The notes under the pieces were generated by a model that made no database searches, was not told the origin of the DNA, and worked only from the letters and a program-made list of their open reading frames with translations. 32,104 bases of DNA from Flavobacteriales bacterium UBA5933 (GTDB lineage Bacteria > Bacteroidota > Bacteroidia > Flavobacteriales > Weeksellaceae). Position numbers and translations under genes: made by a program. Positions 16,335 through 24,892 of the stretch are shown here, piece by piece (within the stretch, counting starts at the first letter, position 1; every line of letters starts with the position of its first letter). Location of the stretch: positions 1-32,104 of the forward strand of contig DJDD01000049.1 of the NCBI GenBank assembly GCA_002430925.1, written 5' to 3'.

Positions 16335-16388
16335 CCAATTTTAAATTAATTGGATAACCTTCTGATCATTTTACTATATAGTAAAATG
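16335..16388. promoter_or_regulatory. Inverted repeat and perfect 22-bp palindrome
   Basis: CCAATT (16335-16340) and AATTGG (16348-16353) form an imperfect operator-like repeat. Next comes a perfect palindrome with 11-base arms CATTTTACTAT / ATAGTAAAATG (16367-16388), and another CAATTGG follows at 16389-16395. The cluster lies in the 691-base gap between susC (reverse) and the XRE gene (forward), about 280-330 bases before susC. It is a candidate binding site for a dimeric regulator; which one is unknown. The rest of the gap nearer susC shows a small TGAAGA/TCTTCA repeat (16245-16261) and no gene. Confidence 0.5.
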
Positions 16389-16523
16389 CAATTGGTATGG
16401 AGAGTATTTTTTACAATTGATTTTTAGAGGAATTAAAATCTAACTGTATTTTAATTTTAAAGTCCATGATTTTTTAATTAGGGAAATGACCAAAAAAGAA
16501 AAAGGCATGGAACTCATCTTAAA

Positions 16524-16631
16524 GCTTTTGAGGTACTGGTATACCGAGCAACAATAAGAGAGCCCACGCCTAGGTCGTGAGCAAATCTACTTATTTTCTC
16601 GTTGCTATAAAAATTACCAGTTTTCAAAAGC
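16524..16631. other. Long extended hairpin, possible structured RNA or element end
   Basis: Four stems nest in order over 108 bases: GCTTTTGA (16524-16531) with TCAAAAGC (16624-16631); ACTGGTA (16535-16541) with TACCAGT (16615-16621); AGCAACAATAAG (16547-16558) with CTTATT (16590-16595) plus GTTGCT (16601-16606); and GCCCACG (16562-16568) with CGTGAGC (16576-16582) around a loop CCTAGGT. Its base composition is richer in G and C than its surroundings. I do not recognise it as 6S, SRP, tmRNA or a known riboswitch. It could be a small RNA, a processed leader, or a palindromic mobile-element remnant. Confidence 0.55.
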
Positions 16632-16695
16632 GAGATTTAAGTATTTTACTTTATTTTTTAATTATATGATTTTCAAATATAATACAAAATTTTTA

Positions 16696-16717
16696 AATTC
16701 GGATAAATATCCGAATT
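16696..16717. promoter_or_regulatory. Palindromic operator before the XRE gene
   Basis: AATTCGGATA (16696-16705) and TATCCGAATT (16708-16717) form a perfect inverted repeat with a 2-base spacer, ending 31 bases before the start codon of the XRE-type regulator. The position and symmetry suggest autoregulation by that protein or by a partner. Confidence 0.6.
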
Positions 16718-16748
16718 ATTTTTTAGAAATACTCTTTCATTTGTTTTA

Positions 16749-16970
16749 ATGGGTGATAAGAATAGAAAAATAGTAGAATTCATAAGAGATAATTGGTTAA
16801 AAAGTGAGCAAAGTAATTTATCTTTTGCTACTGCTCATGGGATTGATGAAAAAACTGTGAGATTAATTAAAGAAGACGAAAAATATAATATAAGCTTGAA
16901 GACAATTATGCGTATTTGTGAAGCTCGTGAAATTAAATTACACGAATTTTTTAAAATGGTAAATATATAA
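16749..16970 (+). CDS. Small XRE-type helix-turn-helix regulator
   Basis: The 73-residue protein is a single Cro/C1-like helix-turn-helix domain: IVEFIRDNWLKSEQSNLSFA forms helices 1-2, the HGIDEKTVRLIKED segment the recognition region, and ISLKTIMRICEAREIKLHEF the closing helices. Close look-alikes are common as free-standing small regulators in Flavobacteriia. There is no signal peptide or partner domain. A perfect palindrome just upstream fits self-control. Its targets are unknown; it is flanked by the structured hairpin upstream and the acetyltransferase gene downstream, with a terminator-like stem between it and the latter. Confidence 0.85.
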   Translation: MGDKNRKIVEFIRDNWLKSEQSNLSFATAHGIDEKTVRLIKEDEKYNISLKTIMRICEAREIKLHEFFKMVNI

Positions 16971-17040
16971 AATGTTCCAATTGAATTATTCTAGATTCAA
17001 CTTCGATCAATTATCTTCTACTTCTAATTGATTTAACTAT

Positions 17041-17074
17041 AAAATAATTTCAATCATTAGAATTATTTTTTTTT
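17041..17074 (+). terminator. AT-only stem followed by a T-run
   Basis: AAAATAATT (17041-17049) pairs with AATTATTTT (17061-17069), and the T-run continues to 17074. This could end the XRE transcript, but the stem has no G-C pairs and the next gene starts at 17080, so it is weak evidence. Confidence 0.35.
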
Positions 17075-17079
17075 AAATT

Positions 17080-17784
17080 ATGGATAATATAAAAATTACA
17101 TTTTCACCAACACAAGAACAAGTAGATCAAATATACTGTTGGACTACATTTCCAGAAAGTAACTGGTCTTCTATTCAAATGTGTTTTCAAAAAGGAAATC
17201 TGTGTGTTGCCACAATAAAAAATAAACCTGTTGGATTTTTTGCTTACAGGTTAGAATCAATTAGTATTTTTATAATCATTGCAGAAACTAAAGAAGATCA
17301 AAAGAATAAAGGGATTGCTAAGTTAATAAAAACAGAGCTTGAAAAGAAATATAGAGATATTGAATATAAAGCATTCAATTTATATTGTGAACCCAAATCC
17401 TCTCAATTTATTTGGAAAAAATTAGGTTTTGAATATTATACCGAAAAAGAAAGAAAAAGCAATAATGATTTAATTTATATGTATTCAATTTTTGGTGATG
17501 TTATTGAATCATCTACCAATAGCTACGAACAATTGGAAAAAGATAATACAATAGAAATTTGGAACTCCTACAACCCAAAGGATAAACCACCTATTTTCTT
17601 TTCAAATATAGATTGTCAATCCGATGGTATAACATTACGTAAACCTATATTATTCTTTGGTGATTATGATTGGAAAATAAGAATCAAATACAGCGGAAAA
17701 ATATATGAAGGACGTTATAAAGATTATGATCGATCTAGTAAAGTTTATGAATGTTTCTACATTGAAAAAGTAAAAATAGATTAA
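17080..17784 (+). CDS. GNAT-like acetyltransferase with extra C-terminal domain
   Basis: The 234-residue protein has an N-terminal GNAT fold at about residues 1-140: VATIKNKPVGFFAYRL forms strands 2-3, IFIIIAETKEDQKNKGIAKL is strand 4 with the acetyl-CoA loop (Q-x3-G-I-A), and FIWKKLGFEYYTE is the usual terminal strand. Residues 150-234 form an additional domain rich in aromatic and acidic residues (PPIFFSNIDCQSDGITLRKP and DYDWKIRIKYSGKIYEGRYK), which I do not recognise. The protein has no export signal. GNAT enzymes transfer an acetyl group to an amine; the acceptor here is unknown. It is a single gene between two spacers. Confidence 0.75.
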   Translation: MDNIKITFSPTQEQVDQIYCWTTFPESNWSSIQMCFQKGNLCVATIKNKPVGFFAYRLESISIFIIIAETKEDQKNKGIAKLIKTELEKKYRDIEYKAFNLYCEPKSSQFIWKKLGFEYYTEKERKSNNDLIYMYSIFGDVIESSTNSYEQLEKDNTIEIWNSYNPKDKPPIFFSNIDCQSDGITLRKPILFFGDYDWKIRIKYSGKIYEGRYKDYDRSSKVYECFYIEKVKID

Positions 17785-17845
17785 TGAAAAAATGAACTTT
17801 TTGATTCAAAATTTTTCTATAAACTGTAATCAGTATAATTCTAAG

Positions 17846-17913
17846 ATAACAATATCGTATTGAAATTCTACATTATTTATTAGTAATAATATATTCTATC
17901 AAAATATTGTTAT
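17846..17913. repeat. 10-bp inverted repeat with nested inner repeat
   Basis: ATAACAATAT (17846-17855) is the exact inverse of ATATTGTTAT (17904-17913). Inside, ATTATT and AATAAT form a smaller hairpin, so the segment could fold as a branched AT-rich stem. It lies 60 bases after the acetyltransferase stop and may end that transcript. The rest of 17785-18089 holds no frame I can support. Confidence 0.4.
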
Positions 17914-18089
17914 TTAAACTTACAATTTTTTTAATTATCTAGAAAATAAGAAAGTTCAACTTCTTAATTAGGATTTCCATTGTATAACATAGATATACTA
18001 TTTTACTCCAAAGTATCTTAACTTTCACAATTACAACATTTAAAAATATGATTAAATTCAGAATCGGATAAAATAGTAAGAAAATTTTA

Positions 18090-18097
18090 TATCTTCG
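18090..18097 (+). promoter_or_regulatory. Candidate -7 box for the exported-protein operon
   Basis: TATCTTCG matches the Bacteroidota -7 consensus TAnnTTTG at all but one position. It is 20 bases before the small leader frame and about 90 before the first large gene of the operon. A clear TTTG/TTG -33 element is not seen, so this is moderate evidence. Confidence 0.4.
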
Positions 18098-18117
18098 CAA
18101 AACCTAAATTATTGCCT

Positions 18118-18183
18118 ATGAAAATATTTAATTTCAATATTTTATTTAGTAGAATATATCCATCAAAATTTAAACTTTCCTAA
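18118..18183 (+). CDS. Possible 21-codon leader peptide
   Basis: A short frame starts at ATG 18118, 20 bases after a promoter-like box, and stops at 18181-18183, three bases before the next gene's ATG at 18187. The product is basic and aromatic (MKIFNFNILF, then SRIYPSKFKL). Close spacing suggests that ribosomes could pass straight to the following gene. It may be a chance frame; no family is recognised. Confidence 0.3.
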   Translation: MKIFNFNILFSRIYPSKFKLS

Positions 18184-18186
18184 TTA

Positions 18187-20280
18187 ATGAAGAAAAATTT
18201 ACTATTCTTTATGGTATTCATTATACCTATAACTATATATTGTCAAAACTTAGAACTAGAAAAACTACCACACATTCGTGTAAAAGTTGGAACAAAAAAA
18301 AATGAAGTAAAATTACGTTGGGCTGTAGATCAATCTGCAGCATGGCAAAAAGCAAATACAACAGGTTTTACTTTGAAACGTTATACAATGGTTCGTGATG
18401 GGAAAATATTGAATATTCCTGAAGAGAAAAACTTTGGCTTATTTTTTCCTGCAAAAGAAAACAAATGGGAAACTATTGTAAACCAGAATGATTATGCTGC
18501 AATTGTAGCTCAATCTTTATTTGGTGATAGTTTTGAAGTTGAATTAGGAAATCAGAAAACAAGCGAGTTAGAAAATATTCTAAATAAATCTCAAGAGTTA
18601 GAACAACGATTTGCTTATGCTTTAATGGCTGCAGATTTGGATTTTGAAGTAGCAATATTAGCAGGTTGGGGATTTGTAGATAATTCTATAAAACCAAATG
18701 AACGTTATTTATATATTGTTGATATTAACGAAGAAAATAAGTCTGAAAATTCTACACAAAAAGGCGAAGCGTTAGTTTTTGAAAATAAAGAAGAAGATTT
18801 ACCTAAACCGTTGGATTTTATTGGGATTTTTCAAGATCAATCGGTTATTTTATCATGGGAATATTTACAATTACGTGATATTTATACGTCTTATTTTATT
18901 GAACGTTCTGATGACGGAAATAATTTTTCTTCTTTGAGTGATTTACCTGTAATGAATATGAACAGTGATTCTCAGAAAGAGGCTCATAATATGATTTTTA
19001 TTGATTCTTTAAAAACTGTAGAAAAAGATTATTCGTACCGTGTAAGAGGAAAAACAATTTTTGGAGATTTTGGACCATATTCAAGTATTGTTTCAGGTAA
19101 AAGTCGAAAAAAATTAGAAGTAACACCTCGAATAAGTCAAGTCAAAATAGAAAATGAAGATAAAATCATTTTAAATTGGGAATTTCCTAACGAGAATGAA
19201 CAAGAAATAGAACAGTTTGATTTGTTGTATTCTGCTACTGATAAAGAGAATGACTATAAAGTTATTCAATCTAAAATTGCTAAAAACTTACGAACAATTA
19301 CAGTAAAAAATCAATCATCTTCCAATTATTTTAAAGTTAGAGCAACTGGCAAAAATAATGACAAAAGAGAATCCTTTTCTGTTCTTGTTCAACCAGAAGA
19401 TAATACACCTCCAGCAGTTCCAATACAATTGAAAGGAAAAATAGATTCTACAGGTATTGCTCGAATAGAATGGAAACCAAATACAGAAATTGATTTGGAA
19501 GGGTATCATGTTTTTCGAGGAAATCAAAAAGGAGAAGAATTAATGCGTATTACAACTCAACCAATTAATGAAGCTTTTTTTAATGATTCTGTTCAGTTAG
19601 AAAATTTAAACTCAAAAGTTTATTACTATGTGACATCTGTGGATTTTAGAAAAAATCAATCTCAACCATCTCAAATTATAGAAGTAGAAAAACCAGATGT
19701 CATCCCTCCACAATCTCCATCATTTAATAAATATGAAATTCAAGATGGTGTAATAAAACTTAGTTGGTATAAAAGTGTAAGTGATGATGTGGCTTTACAT
19801 CAACTTTATCGAATTAACATTGATGATAATGATACAATAGCTAAAAAGATTTATGAGACGAAAGAATTAAATCCTGAGTATAATTTTGAAGATAAAGATT
19901 TAGAAGCTGATAAGCGATATATTTATTACTTAAAAGCTATTGATCATAATAAATTGATTTCAAAAGAATCGCAGCGAATCACTCTACGAAATATAGATTT
20001 ACGACCTAAGAAAGTTATTTCTTCATTAACAGGAACTGCAAATCCTAAAAAGGGAATGGTTGAACTTATTTGGAAAAATCAAACAAAGGATATCAAAGAA
20101 ATCATTATTTACAGAAAGAAAGAAGGCGAAAAATCTAGTCTAATTTCTACACTAAATGGTTCTCAGAACTTCTTTGAAGATAAAAATATAATGACGGGTA
20201 ATAATTATACTTATCTCATAAAAGCCATTCTGTCTTCTAAACAACCATCAACAACTGAAAAAATTACTGTAAACTACTAA
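18187..20280 (+). CDS. Exported fibronectin type III repeat protein
   Basis: The 697-residue product has a signal peptide (MKKNLLFFMVFIIPITIYCQ). Residues 25-190 form a distinct N-terminal region I do not recognise. From about residue 205 the sequence shows fibronectin-III-like units with the usual strand pattern, e.g. PPAVPIQLKGKIDSTGIARI with EWKPNTEIDLEGYHVFRG near 410-445, PPQSPSFNKYEIQDGVIKLS near 508 and GMVELIWKNQTKDIKEIIIY near 625. There is no T9SS tail, lipobox or membrane segment at the end, so it is likely periplasmic or part of an assembly. It opens a six-gene operon; the next gene begins 17 bases later. Such domains usually mediate protein or surface binding. Confidence 0.85.
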   Translation: MKKNLLFFMVFIIPITIYCQNLELEKLPHIRVKVGTKKNEVKLRWAVDQSAAWQKANTTGFTLKRYTMVRDGKILNIPEEKNFGLFFPAKENKWETIVNQNDYAAIVAQSLFGDSFEVELGNQKTSELENILNKSQELEQRFAYALMAADLDFEVAILAGWGFVDNSIKPNERYLYIVDINEENKSENSTQKGEALVFENKEEDLPKPLDFIGIFQDQSVILSWEYLQLRDIYTSYFIERSDDGNNFSSLSDLPVMNMNSDSQKEAHNMIFIDSLKTVEKDYSYRVRGKTIFGDFGPYSSIVSGKSRKKLEVTPRISQVKIENEDKIILNWEFPNENEQEIEQFDLLYSATDKENDYKVIQSKIAKNLRTITVKNQSSSNYFKVRATGKNNDKRESFSVLVQPEDNTPPAVPIQLKGKIDSTGIARIEWKPNTEIDLEGYHVFRGNQKGEELMRITTQPINEAFFNDSVQLENLNSKVYYYVTSVDFRKNQSQPSQIIEVEKPDVIPPQSPSFNKYEIQDGVIKLSWYKSVSDDVALHQLYRINIDDNDTIAKKIYETKELNPEYNFEDKDLEADKRYIYYLKAIDHNKLISKESQRITLRNIDLRPKKVISSLTGTANPKKGMVELIWKNQTKDIKEIIIYRKKEGEKSSLISTLNGSQNFFEDKNIMTGNNYTYLIKAILSSKQPSTTEKITVNY

Positions 20281-20297
20281 ACCAACCTTATTTTATT

Positions 20298-23200
20298 ATG
20301 AAAAAACTTTTACTTTTTATACTTGTCTTGTTAAATGGGGTTGCTTTTGGGCAGAATGTACAAGGTGATTCCAAATATAAACTTTCTTTAGATGGTTGGG
20401 TGGGACATACAGGTTCTTCTAGTTGTGGTTCGTTTAGAGGTCTACAATGGATTACAGCCTTTTATCAAAATGGTAATCATCAAGACATATTTGGTACTTA
20501 TAATAATAGGGAACAGAATTATTCCAATGCTTCTATAAATTTTGATAATATTTTTTATACAAAAAACAACATATTAACAAAATTAAATATACGTACCACA
20601 GCCAGAAGAGGAAATACAGCATGTACTTCTTATGAAAATACAGGTTCTCCAAATATTTCATTTACAATGGATAGATACTATGATTTTGAAGAATTTGAAC
20701 AAAAAGAGAGACATATTCCTGGATACGTCACTATAAAATCTTTACCAATTGTAACTTTAAATACACCTGATGAAAACAATAGGTTAATTACAAACGAAAA
20801 ATATCTAAATATTCAATTAGCAGATAATATAGATAATTCTTATTATAATTGGGAATATTCAGTAGGAAATCCAGATAATTTTATAAGATTTCCTGATCAA
20901 TATAATAATCAACCTATACTTAATTTAAAAGGAGATGACTTCTTAAAAAACAATGATTTGGGTAAATCTATATTTATACGAGTAAACACAGGTTATCAAA
21001 ATAATACATCAAATATTATTTTATTTACTTATTTAAAAACTGCCCCAAAAATTACATCGGCTTCTTCTGGTGATATTACTTGTTTTGGAGAAGAAAATGG
21101 TCAAGTAACATTAAATTTTGATCGAAAATTAGAGGAAGGTGAAACTTTAGAAAGTTCTTTAGTAAACACTGATAATGGAAATGCTGTTGTAGATAATTAT
21201 AATTTATCATCTTTATCAAATGCGACAAGTTATACGATTTCTGGATTAGCAAAAGGTAATTATAGGTTAGACTTAGCTCAAGGTACTTATGGTGGAAATC
21301 CTACTTATACTGATGGAGCAGACTATTCATATACATTTACCATTAAAGAACCAAAACCTGTCGAATTTTCGGTCACACAATCAACAGATGTCTTTTGTTA
21401 TGACGGTTCAGATGGAACAATAAATTTATCTGCAACAGGAGAAGCAGGTAGAACATTTAAATATTCTATACTTGGAGGAAGTTTTACAACAGAGAATTGG
21501 GTTAATTTTTCATCAGCAAGTACAACAAAAATAGAAAATTTACCTGCTGGAGAGTATACAATCAAAGTGATGGATTCTAGTGGTTGTTTAGCTAAAAATG
21601 GAGATACGATAAAAGAGGTAAAAGTAAAAATTACTCAACCGGATGCTCCACTTAGTGTTGTAGAAAATGAAATTATGCTACAACAACCTACTGGTTATGG
21701 TTTATCTAATGGATTAATTTCTGTTCGTATTGTTGGAGGAACAAAAAATGATGATGGTAGTTATGATTTTGAATGGCGAAAAGATTCTCCATCTGGGGAA
21801 ATTATTTCTTCATCACAAATTGTAACAGATGCTACAAATAATCCTTTTACAATTGTTTTGAAGGATATTCCATCAGGAAAATATTATTTAACAGTCAAAG
21901 ATAAAAATTACTCAAATGCATTAAACGGTCAAGAAGGATGTGGTATTATTTCAAGAGAATTTTTTGTAGATCAACCTTTGCCTTTGGTAGCTAAATTAAG
22001 TATAAAAGAAGAAATTTTATGTCACATAGAAAATGAATATTATGGGAATTTTGATCGAGATAATAATAATATTCCAGACCAAGCTGAAACAGGAATTATT
22101 CAATCTGAAGTTTTAGGTGGTGTAGGGAGTTATAAATATCAATGGTATAAAAATGATAATGGTAGTTTTATTATACTCCAAAATGAAACTTTGGCAGAGC
22201 TTAGTAAAGTTATTGCTGGAGAATATAAATTAGAGGTTGTTGATGAAAATAAAAATAAAACAGAAACTGAACTCATTATAAATTCTCCAGAAAAATTAAT
22301 AGTAAACACAAAGGCTAATGAACTAATTTGTAATAGTGATAATGGTGGAGTAATTACAGCTACGGCGATTGGAGGTTCAGGAGATTATACTTATTTATGG
22401 AATACATCCGATATAACAAGTACAGTTACAGGATTAACAGCTGGGAATTATTTTGTTACTATAAAAGATAAGAATAATTGTGTAGCAACAAATTCAGTAA
22501 CAATAAAAGAACCTTCAAGTTTTGAAGTTGAAGTTGTTCAACAAATAAATCCTACTTGCTTTGACCAAGCAAATGGACTTCTTGAAATAAGTATTTCAGG
22601 AGGAACATACCCATATTTAATAGAATGGTCTAATGGAATGAAAGGAGCACTTATTTCAGGGTTAAAAGCTGGAGCATATACAGTAACTATTACAGATGAG
22701 AGCGGTTGCCAGACCATTAAAACTTATATGTTAACTGAACCTGAAGAAACAAAAGTAAATTTAGGAAAAGATGTCACATTATGCTTAGGTGATTCAATAG
22801 ACTATGATGTTACAAGTACTGATGCTAATGCAACTTATGAATGGTTAGATAAAAAAGGTAATATTATTTCTACTTCAGCTAAAATATCATTGAATTTACC
22901 AGGGGAATATACAGTAAAAATAACAAATGAATCAGGCTGTGTTTCTACAGATAGTGTTATTATTACTAGTTCTTCTGCTATTTTACAACCTGAATTTTTA
23001 ATTGCTACACACGCATTTGTTGATGGAAATGTAAAATTAGTAAACTCTTCTAAAATTATTCCTGAAAGAGTAGAATGGATTTTTCCTTCAGAAAACGATT
23101 ATAAAATAATTAGTGAAAGTACTGAAAGTCTTGAAATAAAGTTTTCTAAAATTGGAAAATATCAATTTGGATTAAAAGGTTATCAAGGTTTATGTGAAAA

Positions 23201-23522
23201 AACTTTTTATAAAGAAATTTTAGTGGAAGAAAACACAAATGGTATTGATATCAATCCTAAAAGTATATCAAATATTAAAGAATTTATTGTCACGCCAAAT
23301 CCTAATAATGGAAATTATAAAGTCTTTGTGAAATTGTATGAAGCTAAACCTATACGAATTAGAATTATAGATATGCTAGCTCAAGAATTTTATGTATCAA
23401 GTGAATTTATTAAAAATACAGAATTTGAAATTCCTTTTCATCAATCATTAGTATCAGGAGCATACTTTGTTGTATTAGAAACAGAAGGTGAAATATTAGT
23501 TCGTAGAATGTTAATTAAATAA
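20298..23522 (+). CDS. SprB-repeat surface protein with T9SS type A sorting domain
   Basis: The 1074-residue protein has a signal peptide ending near VAFGQ (residue 19), a unique N-terminal region of about 240 residues, and then successive SprB-like/Ig-like repeats at about 254, 365, 461, 573, 676 and 753. These are marked by a conserved Cys and a closing G-Y-T-V-x-I-x-D-x-x-G-C motif (e.g. GLKAGAYTVTITDESGC). Near residue 585-600 lies DRDNNNIPDQAETG, a thrombospondin-3-like calcium-binding pattern. The last 75 residues (VTPNPNNGNYKVFVKLYEAK to the final VRRMLIK) form a type A sorting domain, so the protein should cross the outer membrane by the type IX system and be anchored on the surface. 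It is not full SprB, which is several times longer. Confidence 0.9.
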   Translation: MKKLLLFILVLLNGVAFGQNVQGDSKYKLSLDGWVGHTGSSSCGSFRGLQWITAFYQNGNHQDIFGTYNNREQNYSNASINFDNIFYTKNNILTKLNIRTTARRGNTACTSYENTGSPNISFTMDRYYDFEEFEQKERHIPGYVTIKSLPIVTLNTPDENNRLITNEKYLNIQLADNIDNSYYNWEYSVGNPDNFIRFPDQYNNQPILNLKGDDFLKNNDLGKSIFIRVNTGYQNNTSNIILFTYLKTAPKITSASSGDITCFGEENGQVTLNFDRKLEEGETLESSLVNTDNGNAVVDNYNLSSLSNATSYTISGLAKGNYRLDLAQGTYGGNPTYTDGADYSYTFTIKEPKPVEFSVTQSTDVFCYDGSDGTINLSATGEAGRTFKYSILGGSFTTENWVNFSSASTTKIENLPAGEYTIKVMDSSGCLAKNGDTIKEVKVKITQPDAPLSVVENEIMLQQPTGYGLSNGLISVRIVGGTKNDDGSYDFEWRKDSPSGEIISSSQIVTDATNNPFTIVLKDIPSGKYYLTVKDKNYSNALNGQEGCGIISREFFVDQPLPLVAKLSIKEEILCHIENEYYGNFDRDNNNIPDQAETGIIQSEVLGGVGSYKYQWYKNDNGSFIILQNETLAELSKVIAGEYKLEVVDENKNKTETELIINSPEKLIVNTKANELICNSDNGGVITATAIGGSGDYTYLWNTSDITSTVTGLTAGNYFVTIKDKNNCVATNSVTIKEPSSFEVEVVQQINPTCFDQANGLLEISISGGTYPYLIEWSNGMKGALISGLKAGAYTVTITDESGCQTIKTYMLTEPEETKVNLGKDVTLCLGDSIDYDVTSTDANATYEWLDKKGNIISTSAKISLNLPGEYTVKITNESGCVSTDSVIITSSSAILQPEFLIATHAFVDGNVKLVNSSKIIPERVEWIFPSENDYKIISESTESLEIKFSKIGKYQFGLKGYQGLCEKTFYKEILVEENTNGIDINPKSISNIKEFIVTPNPNNGNYKVFVKLYEAKPIRIRIIDMLAQEFYVSSEFIKNTEFEIPFHQSLVSGAYFVVLETEGEILVRRMLIK

Positions 23523-23532
23523 TCCTATAAAA

Positions 23533-24879
23533 ATGAAAACAAAATTAATTTATATTTTTTTAATCATTGGGTTATTTATCCTGCAATCTTGTGCTTCTGA
23601 AGAATCAGTAGGAATTAATATTGATTTTGATATAACTGTTCAGAATAATGATTATTCAGTACCTGTAAAAGTTGATATAAAAAATAAAACAACAGGAGCA
23701 GATACATTTAATTGGAGTTTTGATGGAGCAACTGAAGTAGTATCAACTCAAAGAAATCCTAAAACAATAGTTTATACAAAACCAGGAACTTATACTATAA
23801 AATTATTAGCCTCAAATAAAGATGGTATAAAAGAAGAAAAATCTATTGAAATAAAAATAGATGCAGCAATGCAAGCAAATTTTGATTGGGAACAAGAAGG
23901 AAGTGATATAGCTCCTGTAAAAATTAAATTAAATAATTTATCAAAAGGAGCAATAAGTTATTATTGGGAGTTTGAATATGGTAATCCTATAACTTCAACG
24001 GAAGAAAATCCTGTTGTTACTTTCAATAAATCAGGAACTCATAAAATAAAACTTACGATTGGAAACGGACGTGAAGAATATACAACAGAAAAAACAATTA
24101 CAATAAAAGATGCAATGAGTGTTGATTTTGACTGGTCTGTTGATTTTATAGATGAAGATTATGAAACACCAGTCAAATTGTATTTAAATAATTTAACAAC
24201 ACAAGCGACTTCATATCAGTGGTTTTTAAATAACTCATCAACTGCATTTAGTACACTACAAAACCCAACTATTGTTCTAAAGAATATTGGGACGAATACA
24301 ATAAAGTTAATAGCCAAAAATGATAAAGAAGAGAAAATAATAGAAAAAAATGTAGAAATAAAAGCCAATAAAAATTTATTAACATTCAATCATATAAAAT
24401 TAGGAATCAATACAGCACATACTTCAATTGGATCATTCTTCTCATCACAATTAGGAAAAGTTGTTAATCAATCTGATGTAAATAATATAGATGGATCGTT
24501 GATTGATTTTGCTTATTTCGGATTAAGTTCAACATTTGATTATAATGAATTTTTGTCACCAGACGAAGTTCAAACAAAATCATTTAATGCCATTAAAAAT
24601 AGTATTCATACAAAGGTTGTTAATTCACAGGAATTAGTTGGAATACAATTAAGTTCTCAACAATTTGATGCCATTAATAAAGGAAATGATTTTAGCCAAT
24701 TAATAGTAACAGAATCAACTAGAGGAAAAACACCCTTTGATAACCAAGTACAAAATAGAGTTATTCTTTTTGAAACAGCTGACGGAAGAAAGGGAGCTAT
24801 AAAAGTGACAGATTATGTTCAGAATGGAAAAGAATCTTTTATTATAGTGTCTATTAAAATTCAAAAATCGAAAAGCTAA
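23533..24879 (+). CDS. PKD-domain lipoprotein
   Basis: The 448-residue product begins with a lipoprotein signal (FLIIGLFILQSC, lipid Cys20). Three PKD-like domains follow at about residues 30-112, 115-195 and 197-280, each with the Y/F-x-W core and a closing G-T-x-T-I-K-L strand (e.g. FNWSFDGATEVV with PGTYTIKLLASN). Residues 285-448 form a different domain rich in S, N and Q that I do not recognise (SIGSFFSSQLGKVVNQSDVN, ending KGAIKVTDYVQNGKESFIIV). Outer-membrane attachment is expected; whether it faces the surface depends on an export signal after the Cys, here ASEES, which is acidic as in surface lipoproteins. The gene follows its neighbour by 10 bases and leads the barrel gene by 13. 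Confidence 0.88.
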   Translation: MKTKLIYIFLIIGLFILQSCASEESVGINIDFDITVQNNDYSVPVKVDIKNKTTGADTFNWSFDGATEVVSTQRNPKTIVYTKPGTYTIKLLASNKDGIKEEKSIEIKIDAAMQANFDWEQEGSDIAPVKIKLNNLSKGAISYYWEFEYGNPITSTEENPVVTFNKSGTHKIKLTIGNGREEYTTEKTITIKDAMSVDFDWSVDFIDEDYETPVKLYLNNLTTQATSYQWFLNNSSTAFSTLQNPTIVLKNIGTNTIKLIAKNDKEEKIIEKNVEIKANKNLLTFNHIKLGINTAHTSIGSFFSSQLGKVVNQSDVNNIDGSLIDFAYFGLSSTFDYNEFLSPDEVQTKSFNAIKNSIHTKVVNSQELVGIQLSSQQFDAINKGNDFSQLIVTESTRGKTPFDNQVQNRVILFETADGRKGAIKVTDYVQNGKESFIIVSIKIQKSKS

Positions 24880-24892
24880 AATCTGTTTATCT

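Noticed and set aside
16487..16558. Short forward frame of 23 codons overlapping the left half of the long hairpin
   Set aside because: The codons coincide with the paired stems, and the stem pairing explains the sequence better than a peptide; no ribosome site or family is seen.
16524..16631. Hairpin considered as 6S RNA, SRP RNA, tRNA or an integron attC site
   Set aside because: No conserved SRP tetraloop motif, no cloverleaf, no central-bubble layout of 6S, and no attC-type core sites were seen.
20298..23522. Considered as the gliding adhesin SprB itself
   Set aside because: The protein is 1074 residues, far shorter than SprB, and no sprC/D/F or PorP-like gene lies next to it.
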